Part shown: piece by piece, positions 8,721 to 16,813 of the stretch
How positions within the stretch are numbered: position 1 is the first letter of the stretch
Layout of the letters: every line of letters starts with the position of its first letter
NCBI RefSeq assembly: GCF_049852125.1
Contig: NZ_CP187532.1
Location: forward strand, 1,178,001-1,242,000
Source: Senimuribacter sp049852125
GTDB taxonomy: Bacteria; Bacillota; Clostridia; Peptostreptococcales; Anaerovoracaceae
Direction of reading: 5' to 3'
DNA length: 64,000 nucleotides
Translations under genes and position numbers: made by a program
Notes under the pieces: generated by a model
Databases searched by the model: none
What the model was told of the DNA's origin: nothing
Seen by the model: the letters and a program-made list of their open reading frames with translations, nothing else

Positions 8721-8750
8721 GGGCGTGTCGCATGGCGGCGCGCTTTTTTT
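8721..8750 (+). terminator. Rho-independent terminator after rpoZ
   Basis: A 9-bp stem GCGTGTCGC / GCGGCGCGC (two G-U pairs) with ATG loop and seven Ts. Confidence 0.85.
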
Positions 8751-8753
8751 ATA

Positions 8754-8798
8754 ACAATTGTTGGCTACACTTCGACAGATTACAGTTGTTTTGTCGAA
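8754..8798 (+). promoter_or_regulatory. Candidate operator repeats upstream of the LytTR gene
   Basis: Direct repeat ACARTTGTT at 8754-8762 and 8782-8790 (28 bp apart). An inverted repeat TTCGAC (8771-8776) / GTCGAA (8793-8798) overlaps it. LytTR proteins bind pairs of 9-bp direct repeats; the match to published half-sites is only partial. Confidence 0.35.
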
Positions 8799-8817
8799 TG
8801 TGGTCGATAAATTTACA

Positions 8818-8846
8818 TTTACTTCCATTATTGGGCGCGTTATAAT
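8818..8846 (+). promoter_or_regulatory. Promoter of the LytTR gene
   Basis: TTTACT (8818-8823), 17-bp spacer, TATAAT (8841-8846). Confidence 0.65.
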
Positions 8847-8885
8847 GAAAGTAGAAAATGCTAGCAAGTGGAGGGAGTGAATCGT

Positions 8886-9230
8886 GTGGCAGAGAAATAT
8901 CTTCCTATTATCAGTGGCGCCGTAAGTGCAAGAATAAAGCTCAGTGATGTAGTTTTGATTGAACGTAAGAATCGAAAGTTACACGTGATGACAGAAGGAC
9001 ATGATTTTGATTACTATGAGAAAATAGAGAACATAGAACCCATATTAGACGGACGCTTTTACCCATGTCTCAAAGGCTGCTATATCAATATGGAGCGTGT
9101 GGAGGCAATGGCGGAGCAGAGTATTTATTTTGATAACGGCGAGCAGTTTGCGTTAGGGAGAGATAATTTTGTAAAGGCAAAAAGAACATATAAGCATTTT
9201 CTGCAGAAGAAAGGTGAAATGCAGAAATAA
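8886..9230 (+). CDS. Stand-alone LytTR DNA-binding protein
   Basis: 114 residues from GTG 8886, which lies 9 bp after GGAGGGA (8870-8876); upstream in-frame GTG codons sit inside or too near that site. The whole protein is a LytTR domain: ARIKLSDVVLIERKNRKL at the start, then FYPCLKGCYINMERVEAM and a basic C-terminal strand FALGRDNFVKAKRTY. There is no receiver domain, so it must be regulated by abundance, ligand or partner. Repeats upstream of its own promoter suggest autoregulation (inference). Target genes unknown. Confidence 0.8.
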   Translation: MAEKYLPIISGAVSARIKLSDVVLIERKNRKLHVMTEGHDFDYYEKIENIEPILDGRFYPCLKGCYINMERVEAMAEQSIYFDNGEQFALGRDNFVKAKRTYKHFLQKKGEMQK

Positions 9231-9271
9231 ACTCCAAAATTAGATCTATTAAGCGCTTATAGAAAGAAAGA

Positions 9272-9301
9272 CCATCCTAAAATTAAATAGGGTGGAATTT
9301 T
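9272..9301 (+). terminator. Probable terminator after the LytTR gene
   Basis: CCATCCTA (9272-9279) pairs with TAGGGTGG (9288-9295), one G-U pair, followed by AATTTT. Confidence 0.6.
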
Positions 9302-9350
9302 ACTTTCTACAGTCAAAGATGAAAATTGACGCTATTGTCATTGAAGACTA

Positions 9351-9379
9351 TTGCGATTGTGATTAAATTATTATATAAT
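9351..9379 (+). promoter_or_regulatory. Promoter of the J-domain-like gene
   Basis: TTGCGA (9351-9356), 17-bp spacer, TATAAT (9374-9379). Confidence 0.75.
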
Positions 9380-9432
9380 ATCATTAAAGAATTTTGCTGT
9401 CGAAGAAACGTGAAAGTTAAAAGAGGTACGCG

Positions 9433-10593
9433 ATGGATAGAAATTTTTTAATGTTGGGACTAAGGGAGGATGCGACGAAGGAGCAGGTGAAGGCAGCCTA
9501 TGCACGGCGTCTGGTAAAGTATAAAAGCGCCGATTATGAGGATGATCCGGAGTACGTAAGAAGGAAGATCGCGGAGTTAAACGCTGCCTATGAGAAAGCT
9601 TATCGTATGGCTGGCGAAGGCGGTCTTCAAACAGAGTCTGAGGCACAGTATCCTAAGAAAAGGAGTTTGCATGCAGAGCGAGAGAAGGAAAGGAAAAGAA
9701 GCGCCGAAGAAAAGGGAAGACAGCAGTACCGTGAGAAGAAAAAAGAAGCGTATGTAAAAAAGCGTCAGAGAATGGAGGACGAGGAGACGCATCCTCTGCA
9801 AAGACTTGCGCAGGATGTAAAAGAGCGATTAGGCAGTGAGAAAGAGGGATCTGCTCCGGAGAAGAACTGTAAAAAAGAGATGATAAAGCCTGATTTATCC
9901 GCGTTAAAGCATAGAGCGGAGCAGCTTCGCGATACTATGAAAGAAAATATCAGAATCAATTCGGAGTATGAGGCTGAGATAAAGGGATCATCATCTTCAT
10001 CAGATACGGCGAACGCATTGAATCAGGACGGTAAGTCGGAGAGTGAAGCGGCAGAAAAAAGTAAAATGCAGTCATGGGGCAGTATCATCGGTGTTCTGAT
10101 TACAGTGGTAACGCTGATGTTTACCATGTGCGATAATAACTCGGACGTTAACTACAGTGATGATGGTTGGAGCAACGGAGCATATGTTATGTCTGATTAT
10201 CAGGAGGAGGACTGGAACACACTGCTGCTTGGAGAAGAAGCTGCTGCTGTTATATGGGAGTTGGACTTTTATTCCGACGTGGAAGAGTCGGATGACGACG
10301 GCAAAAAATTAAGAAATGCCGCCGATCGATTCGCGGAGCTATACACTTCCTTTGATACGATAGACGGCCTTTGTGCATATTTATATGAGAATGTCGGCGC
10401 TTTTCCGGTAGGAGAGCTTGACGATTTAACCTTTCAGATTGATGAAGCGCTCTGTTACTATGGATTCCCACAGGCTTCCGACGTATATGGGTATATCAAT
10501 CCGTATACAGGAAAAGCTATCAGCAATCGTACAGAACATCTGCGGTATTTGAACCGGTATTACAGAGAAGAACTGGCGTTGAGGGCATCTTAA
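9433..10593 (+). CDS. J-domain-like single-pass membrane protein
   Basis: 386 residues. Residues 1-60 resemble a J-domain (FLMLGLREDATKEQVKAAYARR) but the HPD tripeptide needed to stimulate DnaK ATPase is absent; the loop reads YKSADYEDDPEY. A long charged helix rich in K/R/E follows (about 75-190), then one membrane segment (GVLITVVTLMFTMC, about 220-235) and an acidic ~150-residue extracytoplasmic domain with many Asp/Glu/Tyr. Unknown function; perhaps a membrane-tethered adaptor. Transcribed alone from its own promoter and convergent with deoC at 33 bp. Confidence 0.65.
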   Translation: MDRNFLMLGLREDATKEQVKAAYARRLVKYKSADYEDDPEYVRRKIAELNAAYEKAYRMAGEGGLQTESEAQYPKKRSLHAEREKERKRSAEEKGRQQYREKKKEAYVKKRQRMEDEETHPLQRLAQDVKERLGSEKEGSAPEKNCKKEMIKPDLSALKHRAEQLRDTMKENIRINSEYEAEIKGSSSSSDTANALNQDGKSESEAAEKSKMQSWGSIIGVLITVVTLMFTMCDNNSDVNYSDDGWSNGAYVMSDYQEEDWNTLLLGEEAAAVIWELDFYSDVEESDDDGKKLRNAADRFAELYTSFDTIDGLCAYLYENVGAFPVGELDDLTFQIDEALCYYGFPQASDVYGYINPYTGKAISNRTEHLRYLNRYYREELALRAS

Positions 10594-10626
10594 CCCATAG
10601 TATCCTTTCTGAGGCCGTACATCGGA

Positions 10627-11301
10627 TCAGAAGTCTGTATTTTCTTGCTCCGCAGCCTCTTTCATGATGGTAACGCCTGCACTGGCGCCAATTCGATTGG
10701 CGCCTGCTTTAATCATAGTCTTGACCGTTTCAAGATTTCGAATACCTCCAGAGGCTTTGACGCCTAGACGATTGCCTACGCAACTTCTCATCAGAGCAAC
10801 GTGCCGAGCTTCTGCACCGCCGGTAGAAAATCCGGTAGAAGTCTTTACAAAGTGTGCTCCGGCGGCTTCTGCCAGCTGGCAAGCGCGAATGATTTCATCA
10901 TCGTTTAACAGACAGGTTTCCAGAATGACTTTTACAGAACCGCCATATTTTTCAGCAGCTTTTACTACGGCTCGAACATCTGCTTCAACATAGGCCTCGT
11001 CTCCATCCTTTAGCTTTCCAATATTGAGCACCATGTCGATTTCCGAAGCGCCGTTTATACAGGCGTCTTCTGCTTCAAAGGCTTTTGACGCTGTAGACAT
11101 AGCGCCCAGAGGAAACCCGATTACGCTGGCAATGGATATGTTTGTGCCGGAAAGCAGACGAGCCGCCAGAGAAACGTAGCAGCTGTTGACGCAGACGGCG
11201 CTAAATTGGTAGGAAATAGCTTCAGCGCAGAGATTGGCAATATCTGCTTCTGAGGCGTCGGGCCTTAGCAACGTGTGGTCGATGTAGGTGTTGATTTTCA
11301 T
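10627..11301 (-). CDS. deoC: Deoxyribose-phosphate aldolase
   Basis: 224 residues from ATG 11301, preceded by GAAGGAG. Family signatures: YIDHTLLRPDA, VIGFPLGAMST, EIDMVLNIG, VKVILETCLL, FVKTSTGFSTGGA (Schiff-base Lys) and GVKASGGIRN. It splits 2-deoxyribose-5-phosphate into glyceraldehyde-3-phosphate and acetaldehyde for deoxynucleoside catabolism. It stands alone; no deoB or nucleoside phosphorylase is adjacent. The frame upstream of 11301 is open but has no ribosome binding site. Confidence 0.95.
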   Translation of the reverse strand: MKINTYIDHTLLRPDASEADIANLCAEAISYQFSAVCVNSCYVSLAARLLSGTNISIASVIGFPLGAMSTASKAFEAEDACINGASEIDMVLNIGKLKDGDEAYVEADVRAVVKAAEKYGGSVKVILETCLLNDDEIIRACQLAEAAGAHFVKTSTGFSTGGAEARHVALMRSCVGNRLGVKASGGIRNLETVKTMIKAGANRIGASAGVTIMKEAAEQENTDF

Positions 11302-11373
11302 GAAATTTCTCCTTCCATATACATATAGTAATTTTACCACAAAACCCGGGCATGATAAACTTTGATTTTTCCT

Positions 11374-11402
11374 TTGACATTATGGTGATGTGCGCATATA
11401 AT
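11374..11402 (+). promoter_or_regulatory. Consensus SigA promoter for the NhaC operon
   Basis: TTGACA (11374-11379), exact 17-bp spacer, TATAAT (11397-11402): a perfect consensus, divergent from deoC. Confidence 0.92.
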
Positions 11403-11444
11403 AATTTAGGAAAAACACCACAACATGGAATTTGAGGTATTAGG

Positions 11445-11924
11445 ATGGAAAAAATAGTTCGTGTTATTGAAAAGCTGAAATGGATCAGCCCTCTGCTTGG
11501 AATGATCATGTACGCCTGTACGGCGGAAAGTTTTGGAAAGATTTTATCTGCGGTGTTAGGCGGCGTTGCATGTGGAGCGTTTTGGATTTTGATGGTCAAC
11601 GAAAAATCGCGTCTGATCGGCGCGACAATTGCCAGTGAAATCAAAGAAGCTATTACAGAGACGACGCAGGCGGAGAGTATTATCGAGATCAAAAGGATGC
11701 GAAGCGGTATCATCGCCAGAGTTTATCTGATCGGTGCGAGAGATAAGGCGGTGTTGGTTAACCGGGCTGTAGCGCGGCGGATGGAACAGTGCGCTTTTAA
11801 GAAATATCTGTGGGTCATGCAGCTGACCAATATGTCCGGTAAGAGCGATTTAAGAAAAACGCAGCGTATGCTCAATGAGCAGCTTATCGAAGAACTTCTG
11901 AAAAACCGCAAGGAGGACAGATAA
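11445..11924 (+). CDS. Small membrane protein of unknown function
   Basis: 159 residues, not recognised. Two hydrophobic segments near the N-terminus (about 12-27 and 32-50) precede a basic, helical cytosolic part ending in KNRKEDR. It is the first gene after a perfect promoter and lies 2 bp before the NhaC-like transporter, so it may be an accessory or regulatory partner of that transporter (inference from context only). Confidence 0.7.
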   Translation: MEKIVRVIEKLKWISPLLGMIMYACTAESFGKILSAVLGGVACGAFWILMVNEKSRLIGATIASEIKEAITETTQAESIIEIKRMRSGIIARVYLIGARDKAVLVNRAVARRMEQCAFKKYLWVMQLTNMSGKSDLRKTQRMLNEQLIEELLKNRKEDR

Positions 11925-11926
11925 CT

Positions 11927-13243
11927 ATGGCTCTCGTCATAAGTTTCATGGTATTTATAGCAGCAATGCTTTGGTGTATCGTCAGTGGATATACCATGGT
12001 CATTGCTCTTTTTGTTGGTCTGGCAGCATTTTCTGCAGCTGCCGTAAGCAAAGGGTTTTCTGTCCGGGAGATCGTCAAGTTGGGAGCCGGCGGTTTGAAA
12101 GATGCTTTGGTAGTGGTAGAGGTTATGTTTATCATTGGTTTTATCACGGCAGTATGGCGATCTTCCGGCACAATCACCTTTTTTGTTTATTATGGCATCA
12201 AAGTGATTACGCCGGGTCTGTTTCTGCTGATTACATTTTTGCTCAGCTGCATTCTTTCATATGCATTGGGAACATCCTTTGGCGTAGCGGGAACGGTAGG
12301 CGTTATTTTCATGGCATTGGCCAGAAGCGGAGATGTTAATGAAGTCTTGACGGCTGCGGTTGTTATGAGCGGAATTTATTTCGGAGATCGGGGCTCGCCC
12401 GTATCGTCCAGCGCTGTACTGGTTGCCACAGTGACCCATACGCAGCTTATGGGCAATGTAAAAAGGATGATGAAAACCGGAATCCCACCGATATTGATTT
12501 GTTTGACAGTTTATGGCGCTCTGTCCTTTGCCAATCCTATACATAGTGTGGATCAGGGATTTTTAGAAACTCTGCAGCGTGAATTTTCCGTATCTGTCTG
12601 GTGTGTTCTCCCGGCTGTATGTATGGTGGCGTTGCCCCTGATGAAGGTCAGTGTGATTTGGTCAATGCTGATCAGCATTGTCAGCGGAATGACTGTCAGC
12701 ATCTTTGTTCAGAATATGGACGTGTCGTCTTTGCTTGTATCCATGGTCGCCGGATATACTTCAAAGGGCGCTATGGGCGCGGTTATCAACGGAGGCGGTA
12801 TGATTTCCATGATAGAGGTAGTGTGTATCGTGGCGTTATCCAGTACATATTCCGGCATCTTTTCGGGAACAGATCTGCTCGGCGGCCTGCAGGGGAGAAT
12901 AAAGGCTCTGACTGATAGGATCGGACGTTTTCCTGTTATGGTACTGTTATCTATGGTGACGTTAAGTATCTTTTGCAATCAAACGATTGCTTCTATGATG
13001 TGCTGTGATATTATGAAAAAACCTTATGCTGAGGCAGGCGCCTCAAAGGAGGAACTGGCATTAGATTTGGAGAATTCCGTTATCGTGTTAGCGGGCGTTG
13101 TTCCGTGGGCGATTGCCTGTACCGTGCCGCTTGCGTTTATGCAGGTAGGATACAGCGCTGTACCTTTGGCGTTATTCCTTTATGTAACGCCGTTATGTTA
13201 TGGCATTCAGAAAAAAGTAGCAAATCCTTTTAGCAGAGAATAA
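11927..13243 (+). CDS. Na+/H+ antiporter NhaC-like transporter
   Basis: 438 residues with about ten to twelve hydrophobic segments. The NhaC-family pattern is visible: GVIFMALARSGDV, MSGIYFGDRGSPVSSSA (helix break with the GDRxSP motif common to this group) and VVPWAIACTVP late in the protein. Members exchange Na+ for H+ or carry amino-acid type substrates (for example malate-lactate or tyrosine antiport), so the exact substrate is uncertain. A second, longer NhaC-like gene is found at 46.8 kb. Confidence 0.85.
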   Translation: MALVISFMVFIAAMLWCIVSGYTMVIALFVGLAAFSAAAVSKGFSVREIVKLGAGGLKDALVVVEVMFIIGFITAVWRSSGTITFFVYYGIKVITPGLFLLITFLLSCILSYALGTSFGVAGTVGVIFMALARSGDVNEVLTAAVVMSGIYFGDRGSPVSSSAVLVATVTHTQLMGNVKRMMKTGIPPILICLTVYGALSFANPIHSVDQGFLETLQREFSVSVWCVLPAVCMVALPLMKVSVIWSMLISIVSGMTVSIFVQNMDVSSLLVSMVAGYTSKGAMGAVINGGGMISMIEVVCIVALSSTYSGIFSGTDLLGGLQGRIKALTDRIGRFPVMVLLSMVTLSIFCNQTIASMMCCDIMKKPYAEAGASKEELALDLENSVIVLAGVVPWAIACTVPLAFMQVGYSAVPLALFLYVTPLCYGIQKKVANPFSRE

Positions 13244-13280
13244 ACTGTATAACAGATATTTTCTGAGAGGAGGAATGAGA

Positions 13281-13994
13281 ATGAAGCTGGCTATTGTAGG
13301 AACAGGTACTATGGGACGTATCGTACGCGATATGGCTCTGCAAAATCCAGGAATCGATCAGGTTTACAGCATAGAACCCGCGTTGGGCGAGAGTCTTTCT
13401 GACATACCGCAGCCTGATGTGGTTATTGATTTCAGTCATCCTGATGCATTGCCGTCTATCGTCAGTTACTTGTCGGCAAAGGGCGGGCAGGTAGGCGTTG
13501 TATTTGCTACCACTGGCTTCAGCAAGGAAGACGCGGATCAGATCAGGCGTCTTTCGGAAAAAGTTCCGGTGATTAAGAGTTCTAACTTCTCCTATGGCAT
13601 CAATGCAATGGGAAGAATTGTGAGTTTTGCCGCGCCTCTGCTGACTGGATGCAGTGATATAGAAATCGTCGAGAAGCATCACCGCATGAAGACCGACGCG
13701 CCTAGCGGAACGGCTTTGATGCTAGCGGATGCCTGTGATCCGGAGGAAAGGCATCCAAGGCTTTGCGGCAGAGAAGGAGAAACCAAACGGCGAGATGAAA
13801 TAGGCATTCATAGTGTCAGAGCCGGCACGATTTTTGGCGAACATTCCGTTCTGTTTGCAATGAAGGATGAAGTGATTGAAATACGCCACACTGCGTTTTC
13901 AAAAAAAATATTTGCTAAGGGCGCGATTGAAGCTGCCCTGTGGCTGCAAGGAAGAAAACCGGGATTTTATCCTATTGAAGACGTATTCTATTGA
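13281..13994 (+). CDS. dapB: 4-hydroxy-tetrahydrodipicolinate reductase
   Basis: 237 residues. ATG 13281 is chosen because AGGAGG (13268-13273) is 7 bp upstream; the ATG at 13275 is too close. N-terminal Rossmann motif AIVGTGTMGR, VIDFSHPDA, FATTGFS, then EIVEKHHRMKTDAPSGTA with the His-His-Lys catalytic/substrate loop. The protein reduces hydroxytetrahydrodipicolinate in the lysine/diaminopimelate pathway. dapA is not next to it. Probably transcribed with the transporter upstream. Confidence 0.94.
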   Translation: MKLAIVGTGTMGRIVRDMALQNPGIDQVYSIEPALGESLSDIPQPDVVIDFSHPDALPSIVSYLSAKGGQVGVVFATTGFSKEDADQIRRLSEKVPVIKSSNFSYGINAMGRIVSFAAPLLTGCSDIEIVEKHHRMKTDAPSGTALMLADACDPEERHPRLCGREGETKRRDEIGIHSVRAGTIFGEHSVLFAMKDEVIEIRHTAFSKKIFAKGAIEAALWLQGRKPGFYPIEDVFY

Positions 13995-14019
13995 CGAAAT
14001 GACTTTTTTGTGGTAGAAC
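13991..14019 (+). promoter_or_regulatory. Possible promoter of the CYTH gene
   Basis: TTGACG (13991-13996) overlapping the dapB stop, 17-bp spacer, TAGAAC (14014-14019). Confidence 0.4.
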
Positions 14020-14068
14020 ATATGGAGCGATAAACATTTATATACGCATAGGAAAAGAAGAGGAAAGT

Positions 14069-14689
14069 ATGGAAATTGAACTCAAGTATTTGATACGAGA
14101 TGAATCAGACATCAAAAGAATATTTCAGGATCCTTATCTTTTGAAGATAAAAGATCAAAAGACAGACGAAGAAATAGAGATGCATGCAGTATATTTTGAC
14201 ACAGAAGACCGTAGGCTGTATAGAGAAGGCATTGCTTTTCGTGTGCGAAAAGAAGGAAACAGACTGGTTGCTACACTGAAGTGGAATGGATCCAGCGAAG
14301 ACGGCATGCATAAACGGGAAGAAATAAACATTCCCGTAGATGATGAAAAAAAGCTTTACACGCCGGATATTCGTATCTTCGATCAGAGCGAAATGTGCGA
14401 GGTGCTGGAAAAGGTGGTAGGTAAGAGAACGCTGCTGCCTGTGATGGATATTTTCTTTAAGCGCCGGCAAATGCGTCTCGATACAGGAAAGTCGATCTGC
14501 GAGTTGTCCGTAGATCAGGGAGAGATTGTCTGCTGTGGCAGAACCGCTCCGATTTCTGAACTGGAAATTGAACTCTATTCGGGTGATGAAGCCGATATGA
14601 CGGAGCTGGGGCAGACCATAGCTGAGAAGTACCAGCTGCGTACTGAAGACACAAGCAAGTATAAAAGAGGTCTGGATTTGATGAAATAG
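14069..14689 (+). CDS. CYTH-domain protein (triphosphate tunnel enzyme)
   Basis: 206 residues. It starts with the CYTH signature ExExK as MEIELKYLI and shows the alternating charged strands of a tunnel fold: YFDTEDRRLYREGIAFRVRKEG, LVATLKWNG, ELEIELYSGD. Such enzymes hydrolyse inorganic triphosphate or thiamine triphosphate, or make cyclic AMP; for this bacterial subgroup triphosphatase is most likely. Ribosome binding site GAGGAAAG. Confidence 0.85.
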   Translation: MEIELKYLIRDESDIKRIFQDPYLLKIKDQKTDEEIEMHAVYFDTEDRRLYREGIAFRVRKEGNRLVATLKWNGSSEDGMHKREEINIPVDDEKKLYTPDIRIFDQSEMCEVLEKVVGKRTLLPVMDIFFKRRQMRLDTGKSICELSVDQGEIVCCGRTAPISELEIELYSGDEADMTELGQTIAEKYQLRTEDTSKYKRGLDLMK

Positions 14690-14713
14690 GACGAAAAATA
14701 CTTCTTTTTATGC

Positions 14714-14741
14714 AGAATGACTGTTTTTAGCAGTCATTTTT
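14714..14741 (+). terminator. Rho-independent terminator after the CYTH gene
   Basis: AATGACTG (14716-14723) pairs with CAGTCATT (14731-14738), then TTT. Confidence 0.8.
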
Positions 14742-14751
14742 GCTATTTTCC

Positions 14752-14780
14752 TTTACTTTGACGCTTAAAAAGTGTATAAT
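14752..14780 (+). promoter_or_regulatory. Promoter of the tig-clp-lon cluster
   Basis: TTTACT (14752-14757), 17-bp spacer, TATAAT (14775-14780). An overlapping alternative is TTGACG (14758-14763) with TAATAT (14780-14785). Confidence 0.65.
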
Positions 14781-14852
14781 AATATGCATTCTATGTTTGA
14801 ATTTGGCACATGCCATGCAGAATCTGCTATAATTTTAGGAGGATATATATCA

Positions 14853-16187
14853 ATGAAAACAACCTTTCTTTCAAAAGAAAATAACGATGTAAAGTTTACC
14901 ATGGATTTCACAGCTGAGGAGTTTGAGGCTGCTGTAGTAAAAGCATATCAGGCGTCTAAGAATCAGTTCATGATAGACGGCTTCAGAAAGGGCAAGGCTC
15001 CGAGAAGCATTATCGAAAAGCATTATGGTGAAGGTATCTTTTTTGAGGATGCTATCAATAATCTGTTCCAGGAAAGCTATCCCAACGCGATTCGCGAACT
15101 GGAACTGGAAGTAATCGACAGTCCGGCTGCTGAATTCTCTGAAATAGGTAAGGGAAAACCTTTGACTATCACGATTACTGTTCCGGTATATCCTGTTATC
15201 GAGGTAAAGGATTATCTGGGAGTTGAAGTAGAACAAGAAGAAGTTAAGGTCAACGCAGAGGATGTTGACAAGGAAATTGCGGCGCTGCAGAAGAGGAACG
15301 CCAGAATGGTTCAGGCCGAAAGACCGGTTCAGGAGGGCGATACTGTAATTTTGGATTACGCGGGTTTTGTCGGCGATGAACAGTTTGAGGGCGGCACAGC
15401 GGAAAGCCAGGAATTGAAGATCGGCTCCGGCATGTTTATTCCGGGATTTGAAGAACAGCTGGTAGGCGTCAATGTCGGTGAGAAGAAGGATGTAGTTGTT
15501 ACGTTCCCTGAGGAGTATCATGCAGACAGTCTGGCAGGCAAAGAAGCTGTATTCCACTGCCACGTTCACGAAATTAAAGTAGAAGAACTGCCGGAGCTTG
15601 ACGACGAATTTGCGAAGGATGTCAGCGAATATGACACTTTAGATGAATTAAAGAAGGCAACTGAGGAAAGACTACAGAAGAACGCTGAGGCGATGGCGCT
15701 CAACGCGGCAAAAGACGCGATTATCGAAAAAGTGTACGAGGCTAACAAGACAGATGTTCCAAGAGTCATGGTGGAAGATGAGATCGACCGCATGGCGCAG
15801 GATCTGGATCATCAGTTGAGATATCAGGGTCTGTCTCTGGAACAGTATTTGCAGTTCATGGGTAAAGACGCGGCAGAGTTCAGAGAAGAACTGAGAGCCG
15901 ACGCGACGAAAAAGGTTGTGACCAGACTGGTACTCATGTCTATTGTAGAGGCGGAGAAGATCGAGGTTTCCGAGGAAGAATTGGAAGCGGAGCTTGCAGA
16001 TATGGCAAAAGCTTATAATACGGATGTAGAGAAGGTTAGAGAGATGATCGGCGTGGAGAATATTACTTTCTTCATGAAGGACATCCAGTTGAAGAAGGTC
16101 ATCGATATGCTGTATGATAAGGCGGAAGTAAAGATGGTTCAGCCGAAAGCTGAGGATGCGCCAGAGGCTGAAGTAGAAGAAAAATAA
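14853..16187 (+). CDS. tig: Trigger factor (ribosome-associated chaperone, PPIase)
   Basis: 444 residues from ATG 14853 (TAGGAGG upstream); the frame extends to 14772 but that part overlaps the promoter. The N-terminal ribosome-binding domain has the signature GFRKGKAPRS; the FKBP-type PPIase domain (about 155-240) includes EGDTVILDYAGFVGD and GMFIPGFEEQLVG; a helical C-terminal substrate-binding domain follows. The tail is acidic (PKAEDAPEAEVEEK). Folds nascent chains at the ribosome exit. First gene of a conserved tig-clpP-clpX-lon-ysxC proteostasis block. Confidence 0.97.
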   Translation: MKTTFLSKENNDVKFTMDFTAEEFEAAVVKAYQASKNQFMIDGFRKGKAPRSIIEKHYGEGIFFEDAINNLFQESYPNAIRELELEVIDSPAAEFSEIGKGKPLTITITVPVYPVIEVKDYLGVEVEQEEVKVNAEDVDKEIAALQKRNARMVQAERPVQEGDTVILDYAGFVGDEQFEGGTAESQELKIGSGMFIPGFEEQLVGVNVGEKKDVVVTFPEEYHADSLAGKEAVFHCHVHEIKVEELPELDDEFAKDVSEYDTLDELKKATEERLQKNAEAMALNAAKDAIIEKVYEANKTDVPRVMVEDEIDRMAQDLDHQLRYQGLSLEQYLQFMGKDAAEFREELRADATKKVVTRLVLMSIVEAEKIEVSEEELEAELADMAKAYNTDVEKVREMIGVENITFFMKDIQLKKVIDMLYDKAEVKMVQPKAEDAPEAEVEEK

Positions 16188-16218
16188 ACGTGTACAGAGA
16201 ATAAGGGGGACATGTAAA

Positions 16219-16800
16219 ATGGCATTAGTACCATATGTGGTTGAACAGACCAGCAGAGGAGAACGCTCCTACGACATTTATTCCAGATTACTGAAGGACA
16301 GGATTATCTTTCTGGGAGAGGAGATTGACGATCATATATCTTCTCTGGTAGTGGCACAGCTGTTATTTTTAGAAGCAGAAGACCCTGATAAAGACATTTG
16401 TATTTACATCAATAGCCCCGGCGGTTCTGTCACCGCCGGCATGGCTATTTATGATACGATGCAGTATATCAAATGCGATGTGTCTACGATCTGTGTAGGA
16501 CTTGCAGCCAGTATGGGCGCTTTTTTGCTGTCGGCAGGCACAAAAGGAAAGAGATTTGCGCTTCCAAACGCGGAGGTTATGATTCATCAGCCGCTGGGCG
16601 GCGCAAAGGGGCAGGCTTCCGATGTACAGCTCCACGCGCGGTGGCTTTTGAAAACCAAAGATAAGTTGAACCGGATTCTCAGTGAAAATACAGGTAAAGA
16701 TCTGTCAACGATTGAGAAGGATACCGACAGAGATAATTTTATGAGTGCGGCTGAAGCTGCTGAATACGGTTTGATCGATAAGGTAATCACATCAAAATAA
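16219..16800 (+). CDS. clpP: ATP-dependent Clp protease proteolytic subunit
   Basis: 193 residues. Catalytic triad in the usual contexts: Ser98 in GLAASMGAF, His123 in MIHQPLGG, Asp172 in DTDRDNFM. The N-terminal VVEQTSRGERSYDIYSRLL loop is typical of housekeeping ClpP. It forms the tetradecameric serine protease chamber fed by ClpX. 31 bp after tig and 13 bp before clpX. Confidence 0.98.
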   Translation: MALVPYVVEQTSRGERSYDIYSRLLKDRIIFLGEEIDDHISSLVVAQLLFLEAEDPDKDICIYINSPGGSVTAGMAIYDTMQYIKCDVSTICVGLAASMGAFLLSAGTKGKRFALPNAEVMIHQPLGGAKGQASDVQLHARWLLKTKDKLNRILSENTGKDLSTIEKDTDRDNFMSAAEAAEYGLIDKVITSK

Positions 16801-16813
16801 TAGGGGGCTATAT

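Noticed and set aside
14828..14833. TATAAT just before tig
   Set aside because: Transcription from it would start on the ribosome binding site; the upstream promoter at 14752-14780 is better placed.
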